From Cellulomonas taurus (GTDB lineage: Bacteria; Actinomycetota; Actinomycetes; Actinomycetales; Cellulomonadaceae): a DNA stretch of 64,000 bases. Location: positions 3,162,001-3,226,000 of the forward strand of contig NZ_CP051884.1 in NCBI RefSeq assembly GCF_012931845.1, given 5' to 3'. Positions 24,705 to 35,474 of the stretch are shown here, piece by piece. Each line of letters opens with the position of its first letter. Position 1 is the stretch's first letter. A program made the position numbers and the translations under genes. The notes under the pieces were generated by a model. That model was not told the origin of the DNA. It saw nothing but the letters and a program-made list of their open reading frames with translations, and did no database searches.

Positions 24705-24772
24705 GGTTCCCGGTGCCGACCTGCACCGAATCCGTCCCGGATCTTGAGCTTCCCCCGCTGAGCTGCGGGGTC

Positions 24773-24799
24773 GGTGGCCGCGAGGACGTCGCGGCCACC
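24773..24799 (-). terminator. Terminator downstream of asd
   Basis: GGTGGCCGCGA and TCGCGGCCACC form a perfect 11-bp stem around GGACG, 5 nt after the asd stop. Confidence 0.8.
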
Positions 24800-24804
24800 G
24801 GGCC

Positions 24805-27128
<2,324 letters not shown>

Positions 27129-27225
27129 GTCAGGACTTTCAGGGTCGGACGGATCGGCGCGGCTCGCGCCTCCGGCGAGTGTAGGGCGGACGCTCGCGGC
27201 GTGGGACGCCCGTCTCACGACAGCC

Positions 27226-28014
27226 CTAGAGCAGGTCCGAACCCAGCTTCACGATCAGCACCGCGACCACGACCAGGAACACCACCCGGACGAATCCGCT
27301 GCCCCGGGCCACCGCCGTCCGCGCGCCGAGGTACGCCCCGGCGATGTTGGCGGCGCCGACCATCAGCCCGAGCAGCCACAGCGGTGCCCCCTGGATCGTG
27401 AACACGATCAGCGCACCGAGATTGGTCGCCGCATTCACGATCTTCGACTGGGCCGAGGCCTCCAGGAACGCGTACCCGAGCACGCCGACCAGCGCGATCA
27501 CCAGGAAGGACCCGGTGCCCGGACCCAGCAGCCCGTCGTAGGCGCCGATCCCGCAGCCCAGGCCGAGGGCGACCAGCAGATGGGTCCGGCCCTGCCACCG
27601 CAGCTCGGTCGCCCGGCCGATCGTCGGCCGCGCCACGGTGTACGCGGCCACCGCGACCAGGGCGACCAGGATCACCGGGATGAACACGCCCTCCGGCAAC
27701 GACGACGCGAGCAACGCGCCGCCTCCGGCACCGACCAGGGCCGCGAGCGCCATCGGACCCGCGGTGCGCAGATCGGGATGCACCCGCCGGTAGAACGTCG
27801 CCGCGCTGACCGAGGTGCCCATGATCCCGGCGAGCTTGTTGGTCGCCAGCGCCTGGACCGGGGAGATCCCCGGGACCAGCAGCAGCGCCGGCAGCTGGAT
27901 CAACCCGCCGCCACCGACCACGGCATCCACCCAGCCCGCGGCGAAACCGGCCAGGACCAGCAGGACGACGGTGGTGACCGAGAGGTCGAGGCCGGAGACG
28001 GTCATGCCCGCCAT
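27226..28014 (-). CDS. TSUP (TauE/SafE)-family membrane permease
   Basis: 262 aa with about eight helices. The family motif appears as [20 protein letters not shown], repeated in the second half as [17 protein letters not shown]. Members export sulfite, sulfoacetate or similar anions; the substrate here is unknown. ATG 28014 and ATG 28005 are both possible starts. It ends about 100 nt upstream of the lysC start on the same strand. Confidence 0.88.
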   Translation of the reverse strand: MAGMTVSGLDLSVTTVVLLVLAGFAAGWVDAVVGGGGLIQLPALLLVPGISPVQALATNKLAGIMGTSVSAATFYRRVHPDLRTAGPMALAALVGAGGGALLASSLPEGVFIPVILVALVAVAAYTVARPTIGRATELRWQGRTHLLVALGLGCGIGAYDGLLGPGTGSFLVIALVGVLGYAFLEASAQSKIVNAATNLGALIVFTIQGAPLWLLGLMVGAANIAGAYLGARTAVARGSGFVRVVFLVVVAVLIVKLGSDLL

Positions 28015-28063
28015 CCAACCCGGTCACCCGGCGGCGGACCACCGTGGACCGACGGGTGGCTCC

Positions 28064-28069
28064 TAGGAT
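28064..28069 (+). promoter_or_regulatory. Leaderless -10 element (TAGGAT)
   Basis: TAGGAT, 7 nt before ATG 28077, sets the start of the 1079-aa protein; the upstream in-frame ATG 28044 would precede the promoter. Confidence 0.6.
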
Positions 28070-28076
28070 CGGCCCC

Positions 28077-31000
28077 ATGAGCGCCTCCGAGCCGCTGCTG
28101 GCCGCCCTCCGTGTCTTCCGTGACCTGGGCTGGGACGGGGCATCGCTCGCCGACGCGCCGCACCTGCCGCTGGGCACGCCGGAGCAGCGCGCGGTGGCCA
28201 AGCGGGGGCTCGCCTCCGGCGACTGGTCGGCGATGGGCCAGACCGGACCGAACAGCTGGGGCGAGGTCTGGTCGGTGGACGTCGACCGCGCGATGCTCGG
28301 ACTGTTCGCGGTCCGGGTCGGGGTGGACGCCCGCCGGGCGGCCACGGTGATGCCGAGTGCGCGGACGGTGGACGACACGCTGGCCACCGAGGTCCTGGCC
28401 CAGCGCGGACCGGCCTTCGCCGAGCAGTTCATCGCGCGGGCCTGCGTCCCGGCCCGGCGGCTCTGGACCCACGACAGCACGGCCCTGGCCGGTGCCGCCG
28501 TCCGCCTGGTGATCCGGCACGCGTTGCCGGTGCCGGCGAATCTGGACTACCTGAAGGACTGGGCCAGCTACGCCGCGGGCGCGCTTACCGACGGCGAGGC
28601 GGGCGAGCTGATGCCGGCGGCTCGCGGGTGGATCCCGGCTGATGATCTGGCGCCGCGCTACGCGGAGCACGCGGTGGCGGCGGTGCTCGCCGGAGTGCCC
28701 GCCACCGGACCGTTCGCCGCCACCTTCGGCCCCGCGGTGGCACGGGGCTGGATCGACCGGCAGGCCGCACTGGACCTCGCGTTCACCGGGCTGGACACCG
28801 CGCAGCGACCGGGCGACCGCAAGGCGTGGACGCAGGTGATCACCGGACCGCTGGCGGCGACCGCCGAGGAGATCGCCGCGCGGGCCACCGCGCTGCTGCC
28901 GATCCTGGCGCACGGTGACGCGCCGGTGATCGAGGCGCTGGCCCCCGCGCTGATCCAGCACGCGACCCAGGACCAGGTGCTGGAGCTGCTGGGCGCCACC
29001 CTCTTCGTGTCCAGCGCCAAGGCGCGGCGGCTGCTGCTGACCACCGCCGCCCGCCGCCCCGCGATCACCGTCGACCCCGACCACCCGGTGGCGGAGCTGC
29101 TGACCACCCTCGCCGACGACGCCAGTCCGGCCGTGGCGAAGGCCGCCGCGGCACTGATCGCAGCCTGGTCGGTGCCGGTGACGCCGACGGCACCCGAGCC
29201 GATGGTCGCCCGCGGGCTGTGGCAGCCGACCCCGCCGCTGTGGACGGTGCAGCGTTTCACACCGGGGACGGCGACGCCGGAGCGGGTGACCGACGCGCTC
29301 AGCCGAGCGGCGGTGCCGGACGGTCCCGCCGACCCGCTGGACCAGGAACTGCTGCTCACTCTGACCGTCGAGTTGGCAGCTCAGGACCGGGACGCCGCGC
29401 GGCAGGCGCTGGCCGGGATCGGGGACCGCGTGGAGCGCGCGCTCGCGGGGCTGTCGTCCTGGGTCACCGGGCGCCCCTCCCCCTCTCTGGAACACGCGGG
29501 TCGACGGCTGGTCGCCGGGCCCGAGGCGGCCCGGAACACCGGGGTGCCCGACCGTCTCGGCGTCATCCCGGTATTGCTGTCCACCCCGAGCTGGGTGGAC
29601 CTGCGGATCGATCCCGCCGACCTGGTGGACCGGTTGCGCCGCTACCGGAGCCTGCGCCAGGTGCCGGTGGTCGAGGCCGATCTGCTGCTCGCGATGCTGC
29701 GCACCGACGCCGAGCTGCTCACCCCCGCGCTGCGGGCGGAGCTGACCGACCTGACCGTGCCGATCGGCCGTCAGGACGGCAGCACCCTGCCGATCACCGC
29801 CGGGCCCGCCGTGCTGGCCTACCTGGACGACCCGCTGCCCGAGCCGCGGCTGGTCGCCGCCCCGGACCGGCCCTGGTGGCAGGTCGAGCAGGAACGGGTG
29901 CCGGAGTCGTTGGCGGCGTTCCCGGACCGGTTCGGCACCCGGCTGGACTCGCTCGCGGTCCCGGTGCGCCCCGACCCGGACCGTGGTCACGGCGGGCTCG
30001 ACGTCCCGGCGGTCCAGCGGATCCGACGACGCACCCCGTTCAGCCCGGCGAGCGCGATCCAGCTGATCGGCGCTGCCCGGGACCCCGGCTCCGATGCGGT
30101 GGACGCGGCACAGGAGGCGTGGCGGCGCGGGCTGCTGCGGCCGGGGGCCGCCGACATCCGCTACCTGGACTGGTGGACGGGCGCCCCGTCGAACCTGGCA
30201 GCCCTCGCCACCGCCTGCCGGGATCTGGCCGAGGTCGGGCTGCTGTCGGTGGTCTGGCCGGTGCTGGACGACCTGGTCGCCGATGGACTGACCCGCACTC
30301 GGATGCCCGCCGGGACCGCCGAGGTGGTCGCGGTGATCCAGGAGCTGCTGCCCGAGGTCACCGACGCCGACGCACTCGCCCTGCCCGGGGTGCGTGCCCT
30401 GGCAGCGAAGGGCGGGTCCTCGCGGGCGGTGACCCTCGCCCGAGCGGTGGTGGCGCAGCTGCCGGCGCCGATGACCCCCGCGCCCGCGCCCAGCTCCACC
30501 CCGACGGTGACCGCCGAACAGCAGGCTCGCTGGCCGGTCACCGCGGGGGCCGCGCCGCTGATCGACGACGGCACGAGCTTCACCGCCAGCTGGGACGACC
30601 CGGATGGTCCCGGCAAGATGGTGGTCCTCGATGTGACGGTGCCGGACGGTGGGCGCTACCGGGTGGTCAAGGGCTGGTTCTACGACCTGACCGTGGAGGG
30701 GCAATGCGCCGCCGGACGGTGGACGGACGACACGCCGCCGCCCCGGAACAGGGGCCGGGACAGCTGGCTGCGTTGGGCCGACGGGCGCTTGGTGGTGGGC
30801 GAGCACCGCAACTGGGTCCGCGGCAGCGACGGCCCGCTGGCCGGGGACGGCGCACGCGGCCCGCTCACCACGTCGATGACGGCGGTGGTGCTCGCCTCGC
30901 TCTGCCACGACAGCGCCGACGCGCTGTCCTCGGTGGTGACGATCCTCCGGGAGGGGCTGATCGGCGCCGCGGGCGTGCGTGCGGTGCTGCCGTCCCTGCT

Positions 31001-31316
31001 CGCCCAGCCGGTGATCAGCCCGGCCCGCATGGTGCGGCCGCTGACCGACGACGCGACGTCCCTGCCGATCCTGTGGCCGGTGCTGACCGAGTCGGTGCGG
31101 CACGCCGCGGCGGTCGACGGCGGTCTGCCCCGGTGGCTGAACACGGTGCTGGACGTGGCGCTGAGCCATGCCCCTCTGCTGCGGTGGGCGGCGTCCGAGG
31201 GCCGGATCCCGGCGGTGGACGCGGCGTGGCCGGGGCTGGCGGCGATCGCCGACCGGCGGGGATCGGCGGCGGCGCTGCGGAAGGCGCGGGAGCTGCGGGA
31301 CGCCCTCGGGGTGTAG
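28077..31316 (+). CDS. Very large HEAT-like protein (DUF6493-type), unknown function
   Basis: 1079 aa, no signal peptide or membrane helix. Most of the chain is short Ala/Leu-rich helices in pairs (e.g. AELLTTLADDASPAVAKAAAAL), typical of HEAT-like solenoids. Around residues 830-890 a beta-rich patch with several Trp (TASWDDPDGP, VKGWFYDL) interrupts it, followed by more helices. It resembles DUF6493-type proteins that in many actinobacteria stand with SWIM zinc-finger genes; a SWIM gene lies 1.3 kb downstream, beyond tetR and ohr. No enzymatic motif is seen. The family name is my recollection, not a search. Confidence 0.7.
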   Translation: MSASEPLLAALRVFRDLGWDGASLADAPHLPLGTPEQRAVAKRGLASGDWSAMGQTGPNSWGEVWSVDVDRAMLGLFAVRVGVDARRAATVMPSARTVDDTLATEVLAQRGPAFAEQFIARACVPARRLWTHDSTALAGAAVRLVIRHALPVPANLDYLKDWASYAAGALTDGEAGELMPAARGWIPADDLAPRYAEHAVAAVLAGVPATGPFAATFGPAVARGWIDRQAALDLAFTGLDTAQRPGDRKAWTQVITGPLAATAEEIAARATALLPILAHGDAPVIEALAPALIQHATQDQVLELLGATLFVSSAKARRLLLTTAARRPAITVDPDHPVAELLTTLADDASPAVAKAAAALIAAWSVPVTPTAPEPMVARGLWQPTPPLWTVQRFTPGTATPERVTDALSRAAVPDGPADPLDQELLLTLTVELAAQDRDAARQALAGIGDRVERALAGLSSWVTGRPSPSLEHAGRRLVAGPEAARNTGVPDRLGVIPVLLSTPSWVDLRIDPADLVDRLRRYRSLRQVPVVEADLLLAMLRTDAELLTPALRAELTDLTVPIGRQDGSTLPITAGPAVLAYLDDPLPEPRLVAAPDRPWWQVEQERVPESLAAFPDRFGTRLDSLAVPVRPDPDRGHGGLDVPAVQRIRRRTPFSPASAIQLIGAARDPGSDAVDAAQEAWRRGLLRPGAADIRYLDWWTGAPSNLAALATACRDLAEVGLLSVVWPVLDDLVADGLTRTRMPAGTAEVVAVIQELLPEVTDADALALPGVRALAAKGGSSRAVTLARAVVAQLPAPMTPAPAPSSTPTVTAEQQARWPVTAGAAPLIDDGTSFTASWDDPDGPGKMVVLDVTVPDGGRYRVVKGWFYDLTVEGQCAAGRWTDDTPPPRNRGRDSWLRWADGRLVVGEHRNWVRGSDGPLAGDGARGPLTTSMTAVVLASLCHDSADALSSVVTILREGLIGAAGVRAVLPSLLAQPVISPARMVRPLTDDATSLPILWPVLTESVRHAAAVDGGLPRWLNTVLDVALSHAPLLRWAASEGRIPAVDAAWPGLAAIADRRGSAAALRKARELRDALGV

Positions 31317-31378
31317 CCGGGGTTGACGGGGTCATCGGCCCAACGCTCGGCCATTCGCCTCGGGGGGGTGGTGCCCCG

Positions 31379-32071
31379 TCACTCGGGCAGGGCGACCCCG
31401 TGGGCGTCCAGCACCGCACGCCCGGCCCGGCGCAGCGCGGCACCCGCCTGCGCGGAGCCCGCGTACCCGGCGACCATCGCCCCGTCCCGCAGCAGCACCA
31501 GTTCCAGTGCCGCCTGCTCCGGGTCGCGGGCTCCGGCCTGGTCGAGCAGGGCGCGGGCGGTGTCGGTGAGCCAGGCCCGGTGCTCGGCGACGACGGCCCG
31601 CACCGGGTGTGCGGCATCCGCGTACTCGGCGGCGGCGTTGATGAAGGCGCAGCCCCGGAAGCCGGGTCGGCACGACTGGTCGTCCAGCGAGTCGGCGTAG
31701 TGGCGCAGCACGGCGACCGGATCGTCGGGGTGCGCGGCGCGGACCTGGTCGACGGCCGCGCGCTCACCGGTGGCGATGGCCCGCAGGTAGGCGACGACCA
31801 AGTCGTCCTTGGTGCCGAAGTGGCGGTAGAAGGTGACCTTGCTGACGGTGGCGGCCGCGATCACGCGGTCGGCGGAGACCGCCCGGATGCCCTCGGCGTA
31901 GAACAGCCGACTGGCGGCGGCCAGGATCTTCGCGGCCACCGGGGAGGTCGGGAGCGCCTCGCCGGCCAGGGAGGCGCCACGGGCCGGGTCGCCTTGATCG
32001 ACGGCGCCGACCGCACCGACCGGAAGACCGGTGGCCGGCTGCGGGTCGATGCCCGTGCTGGTCGTGCGCAT
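31379..32071 (-). CDS. TetR-family repressor, probably of ohr
   Basis: 230 aa. An unusually long polar N-terminus (about 48 residues) precedes the helix-turn-helix (AAKILAAASRLFYAEGIRAVSADRVI, then VTFYRHFGTKDDL). The ligand domain has GCAFINAAAEYADAAHP, a Cys-containing motif common in one TetR group. ATG 32071 has GGAGGAG about 7 nt upstream. It is divergent from ohr across a 107-nt region with a palindromic operator. Ohr is more often controlled by MarR-type OhrR, so a TetR here is unusual. Confidence 0.88.
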   Translation of the reverse strand: MRTTSTGIDPQPATGLPVGAVGAVDQGDPARGASLAGEALPTSPVAAKILAAASRLFYAEGIRAVSADRVIAAATVSKVTFYRHFGTKDDLVVAYLRAIATGERAAVDQVRAAHPDDPVAVLRHYADSLDDQSCRPGFRGCAFINAAAEYADAAHPVRAVVAEHRAWLTDTARALLDQAGARDPEQAALELVLLRDGAMVAGYAGSAQAGAALRRAGRAVLDAHGVALPE

Positions 32072-32143
32072 GACGCTCCTCCGCTCGGTCGGGTCCTCGG
32101 GTGCAGCGGGAAGTCTTGCACGCCCGCCACCCCCCATGGTCTA

Positions 32144-32165
32144 GTAGACGTACTAGTTCGTCTAC
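32144..32165. promoter_or_regulatory. Operator palindrome between tetR and ohr
   Basis: GTAGACG and CGTCTAC, 7-bp perfect arms, flank TACTAGTT. It lies 13 nt before the ohr ATG and just downstream of a possible -35 TTGCAC (32116-32121), so binding would block ohr transcription. Confidence 0.65.
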
Positions 32166-32178
32166 CTGAGGAGTCGCC

Positions 32179-32604
32179 ATGAGCGCCATCTACACCGCCA
32201 CCGCCACCTCCACGGGTGAGGGCCGTCGCGGCGGCCAGGTCGTCAGCAGCGACGGCACCCTCGACCTCACCCTCGCCGTGCCGACCGAGATGGGCGGCGC
32301 CGGAGGCGGCACCAACCCCGAGCAGCTGTTCGCCGCCGGGTGGTCCGCCTGCTTCCACTCCGCGATGAAGTCGGTCGCCGCCGCGCAGAAGGTGCAGCTG
32401 CAGGACTCCGCCGTGACCGCGGACATCACCCTGGTCCCGAACGGCGACAACGGCTACACCATCGCCGCCGCCCTGCACGTGGAGATCGGTGGCCTGGACC
32501 AGGCGGCCGCCGAGGACCTGGTCGCCAAGGCCCACCAGGTCTGCCCGTACTCCAACGCCACCCGCGGCAACATCGAGGTCACCCTGGAGACCACCGTCGC
32601 CTGA
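32179..32604 (+). CDS. ohr: Organic hydroperoxide resistance protein (Ohr/OsmC)
   Basis: 141 aa. A thiol peroxidase that reduces organic (lipid) hydroperoxides with a two-Cys mechanism. Cys58 lies in GWSACFHSA and Cys122 in CPYSNATRGN, both in family positions. NPEQLFAAGW is typical. ATG 32179 has GAGGAG 5 nt upstream. A terminator follows. Confidence 0.95.
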   Translation: MSAIYTATATSTGEGRRGGQVVSSDGTLDLTLAVPTEMGGAGGGTNPEQLFAAGWSACFHSAMKSVAAAQKVQLQDSAVTADITLVPNGDNGYTIAAALHVEIGGLDQAAAEDLVAKAHQVCPYSNATRGNIEVTLETTVA

Positions 32605-32612
32605 CCGCAGCC

Positions 32613-32641
32613 GGGGCGGGCCGACACCAGCGGCCCGCCCC
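32613..32641 (+). terminator. Terminator of ohr
   Basis: GGGGCGGGCCG and CGGCCCGCCCC form a perfect 11-bp stem with a 7-nt loop, 9 nt after the ohr stop. Confidence 0.8.
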
Positions 32642-32656
32642 GTTGGCGTGAGGACC

Positions 32657-32662
32657 TAGGGT
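32657..32662 (+). promoter_or_regulatory. Leaderless -10 element (TAGGGT)
   Basis: TAGGGT, 6 nt before ATG 32669 of the SWIM gene, so it is transcribed separately from ohr. Confidence 0.6.
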
Positions 32663-32668
32663 CGGACC

Positions 32669-33991
32669 ATGCGCAGCTTCACGGGAGCCTCGTCCCTGAT
32701 CGACGACGCCCTGGGCCTGGCGCTCGCGCCCGCGCTCACACCACACGGCCTGGACCCACGCCCGAGCTTCTTCCACGGCTTCGCCACCCGTCCGCAGGTG
32801 CTGGCCCGCGGGCTGGTCACCCTGGCCGACATCACCGCCACCCGGTACTTCCAGTACACGCCGACCACGCAACGTGACCCGGTGCTCACCGCCCAGGGCG
32901 ACCGGCTGCGCGCCGAGTGCTTCTCCGCCTGCAACAGCGTCTACGCGCGGCTCGACCTGCTCGGCGCCGGATTCGACGGTGGCGACATCGCCCACGGCAC
33001 CACCAACGTCGACCTCGGCGCCGCCATGCGCGCCGCTCTGGTCGCCGTGCACGCCGACCAGCTGCTGCACCTGGACGTCGGCGAGGCCGGACTGACCGTC
33101 GCCAGCCCGGAGCGGACCGCCGTCGAACGCCCGGTCGCCATGCCCGACCGCTGGGTGCGCGCCCTCGGCAACGCCGCCGAGCTGCACCGCGGCCTGCCCG
33201 CCGCCTTCACGCTCACCGGCACCGCCGCCCGTCAGTTCGTCGCCGGACTCCCCGCCGCCACCGCCACCGGCCGCGACGGCTGGCTCACCCCGACCCGCAC
33301 CGGCGTCCGCCTGAGTCCCCGCGCCCAGCCCGGCGGGGTGCACATCGCCGGACTGCATCGACTCAGCGCGGTCAAGCGGCTGCTGAGCCACCTGCGCGAG
33401 GTCCGGTGCTACGGCACCGGCGCACCCGGGCCCACCGTGATCGAGTTCGGCCTCCCCGACGCCCGGCTCACCCTCGGCCTGACCGAGGAGCCCTGGCGCG
33501 GCCACTCGGGCGAGGGAGCCCTGCTCACCGCCCTGGCCGCGCCGGAGGTGATCGCCGATGCCGACCTGCTCAGCGCACTGCTCGCCTTCGATCCGGTGAT
33601 CGACCTGCCGCGGCTCGCCCGGGAGGCGGCACTGCCCCCCGACGCCGTACAGCGGGCGCTGGCCGTGCTGGCGGTCTCCGGCCGGGTCGGCTGGGACGCG
33701 CACGACCAGGCCTGGTTCCACCGTCAGCTCCCCGACGACCCGGACCGGGTGGAGAAGGACAACCCCCGCCTGGTCACCGCCCGACGCCTGCTCGGCGACG
33801 GACGGGTCCGTGCCGCCGAGGACGGCACCTGGCTGGTCGGCAGCGCCCGCGGTGACCTGGAGTACCGGGTGCGCCTGGACCCGGAGTTCCGGTGCACCTG
33901 CCCCTGGTGGCTCCGGCACGGCACCCGGCGTGGACCGTGCGCGCACGTCCTCGCGGTGCAGATGTCGCAGGGGCGCACAGTCTCAGGCTGA
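32669..33991 (+). CDS. SWIM zinc-finger protein
   Basis: 440 aa. The SWIM motif C-x-C-x12-C-x-H is at Cys409, Cys411, Cys424 and His426 (CTCPWW...GPCAH), close to the C-terminus. The preceding 400 residues are alpha/beta with no recognised enzyme motif; residues 300-385 include a winged-helix-like stretch (LPRLAREAALPPDAVQRALAVL). Genes of this type are frequently found with large HEAT-like proteins or MoxR-vWA sets; here only the HEAT-like partner is present. Function unknown; protein or DNA binding is plausible for SWIM. Confidence 0.85.
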   Translation: MRSFTGASSLIDDALGLALAPALTPHGLDPRPSFFHGFATRPQVLARGLVTLADITATRYFQYTPTTQRDPVLTAQGDRLRAECFSACNSVYARLDLLGAGFDGGDIAHGTTNVDLGAAMRAALVAVHADQLLHLDVGEAGLTVASPERTAVERPVAMPDRWVRALGNAAELHRGLPAAFTLTGTAARQFVAGLPAATATGRDGWLTPTRTGVRLSPRAQPGGVHIAGLHRLSAVKRLLSHLREVRCYGTGAPGPTVIEFGLPDARLTLGLTEEPWRGHSGEGALLTALAAPEVIADADLLSALLAFDPVIDLPRLAREAALPPDAVQRALAVLAVSGRVGWDAHDQAWFHRQLPDDPDRVEKDNPRLVTARRLLGDGRVRAAEDGTWLVGSARGDLEYRVRLDPEFRCTCPWWLRHGTRRGPCAHVLAVQMSQGRTVSG

Positions 33992-34052
33992 ACGCCGCAG
34001 CGCTGCACGTCGCGCAGGCCGACGCCACCAGGCTGATCGTCGCGGGCCGACC

Positions 34053-34658
34053 TCAGCGCTGAAGCGCGTCGTACTCGGCCTCGGCCGCCACGTCGTCGTC
34101 CACGTCCAGCCGCAGGTGACCGAGCAGGCTCATCAGGGTCCGCAGCGCGCTGGACGCCCGGTCGCCCCACACCGACAGGTAGCTGAACTGCCACCACCAC
34201 AGCGCTTCCAGGGTCCCGCCGGCCTCGGCGTGCCGCAGGCCCTGGGCCAACGACTGTGCCACCGCGACCAGATCACCGGACACGGTTGAGGTGGTGAGCT
34301 CCGCACCCATCAGCGGGTCCACCACCTCCGCGTACTCGTCGATGCCCTCCAGCGCGTTCGCCAGCGCGGCCCGCAGCGGCTCGACATCGGGGTCCGGGCC
34401 GACATCCGGCTCGAAGCGCTCCGCCGGGACCACGTCCACGATCGCCCCCAGTCGGGCACCCACCGCGAGCAGATCGGAGACCGCGAGCAGCAGCAGCGGG
34501 ATGGCGGAGTCCGGGTTCGACCCCGCGCCGACCTCGGTCACCGTGCTGAGGAACCGGCGCGCCACCGTGTCGGTCGCCGCCGCGAGCTCCAGCAGGTCGG
34601 CGGCGTCGTCACCAGCGTCGGCGGGGTCGATCTGCGGCTGCGGCTCACCGGGGGTCAT
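34053..34658 (-). CDS. DUF5063-family protein
   Basis: 201 aa, acidic and mostly helical. The tract DLLELAAATDTVARRFLSTVTEV and the ending GLRHAEAGGTLEALWWWQFSYLSVWGDRASSALR fit DUF5063 proteins, which are commonly encoded next to recR in actinobacteria. No function is known. It is 172 nt downstream of recR on the same strand, separated by an imperfect direct repeat. Confidence 0.75.
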   Translation of the reverse strand: MTPGEPQPQIDPADAGDDAADLLELAAATDTVARRFLSTVTEVGAGSNPDSAIPLLLLAVSDLLAVGARLGAIVDVVPAERFEPDVGPDPDVEPLRAALANALEGIDEYAEVVDPLMGAELTTSTVSGDLVAVAQSLAQGLRHAEAGGTLEALWWWQFSYLSVWGDRASSALRTLMSLLGHLRLDVDDDVAAEAEYDALQR

Positions 34659-34671
34659 GCGGCCATCGTCC

Positions 34672-34828
34672 ACCCCGCGCGCGGGCGCCGCAGCGCGAGC
34701 GCGCACGACACCGACCGACGACGACCACCCGTCAGGACATCCCCCGCGCGGGCGCCGCAACGCGAGTCCGCACGACGCCGAGGGGCCGCCCGTCGGCACA
34801 CCCCGTGCGCAAGGCGCCTCGGGTGCGC
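34672..34828. repeat. Imperfect tandem repeat, about 60-67 bp, two copies plus a partial
   Basis: GCGGGCGCCGCAGCGCGAG at 34681 recurs as GCGGGCGCCGCAACGCGAG at 34748, followed in each by similar GCACGAC and CCCGTC blocks. A degenerate third unit begins at 34801. It fills the gap between recR and DUF5063 and codes for nothing I can support. Confidence 0.6.
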
Positions 34829-34830
34829 GG

Positions 34831-35430
34831 TCAGGCGGAGATGCGACGGCGACCCTCGAACGCGCGGCCCAGGGTCACCTCGTCCGCGTACTCCAGGTCA
34901 CCACCCACCGGCAGTCCGGAGGCCAGGCGGCTGATCGTCAGCCCCATCGGCACCAGCAGCCGGGCCAGGTAGGTGGCGGTCGCCTCACCCTCGACGTTCG
35001 GGTCGGTCGCCAGGATCACCTCGGTGACGGTGCCATCGGCCAGCCGGGTCATCAGGTCCTTGATCCGCAGATCGTCCGGTCCCACCCCCGCGATCGGATT
35101 GATCGCGCCGCCGAGCACGTGGTACTTCCCGCGGAACTCCCGGGTGCGCTCGATCGCGACGACGTCCTTCGGCTCCTCCACCACGCAGATCACTGCGGGC
35201 GACCGGCGCGGATCCTGGCAGATCCGGCACAGGTCCGACTCGGCGACGTTGCCGCAGACCGTGCAGAACTTGACCCGGGCCTTGACCTCGGTGAGCGCGT
35301 CGACCAGACGCTTCACGTCCTCGCCGTCCGCCGCCAGGATGTGGAACGCGATCCGCTGCGCGCTCTTCGGCCCGACGCCGGGCAGGCGGCCGAGCTCGTC
35401 GATCAAGTCCTGGACGGCACCCTCATACAC
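34831..35430 (-). CDS. recR: Recombination mediator RecR
   Basis: 199 aa. Acts with RecF/RecO in loading RecA at gaps. It has the helix-hairpin-helix [20 protein letters not shown], the zinc finger [16 protein letters not shown], and a Toprim domain ([30 protein letters not shown]). It starts at GTG, 6 nt after TAGGCT. dnaX is directly upstream; the ybaB/ebfC gene usually found between them is absent. Confidence 0.97.
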   Translation of the reverse strand: MYEGAVQDLIDELGRLPGVGPKSAQRIAFHILAADGEDVKRLVDALTEVKARVKFCTVCGNVAESDLCRICQDPRRSPAVICVVEEPKDVVAIERTREFRGKYHVLGGAINPIAGVGPDDLRIKDLMTRLADGTVTEVILATDPNVEGEATATYLARLLVPMGLTISRLASGLPVGGDLEYADEVTLGRAFEGRRRISA

Positions 35431-35436
35431 GCGGAC

Positions 35437-35442
35437 AGCCTA
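35437..35442 (-). promoter_or_regulatory. Leaderless -10 element (TAGGCT) for recR
   Basis: TAGGCT in the 44-nt dnaX-recR gap, 6 nt before GTG 35430. Confidence 0.6.
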
Positions 35443-35474
35443 CGGCCCGGGACCCACACCCGCGGTCCCGCCGA

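Noticed and set aside
28002..31169. A 1055-codon open frame on the minus strand opposite the HEAT-like gene
   Set aside because: It is a mirror of the high-GC codon pattern of the plus-strand gene: its translation is Arg/Gly/His/Gln-rich without domain patterns, and it has no start signal.
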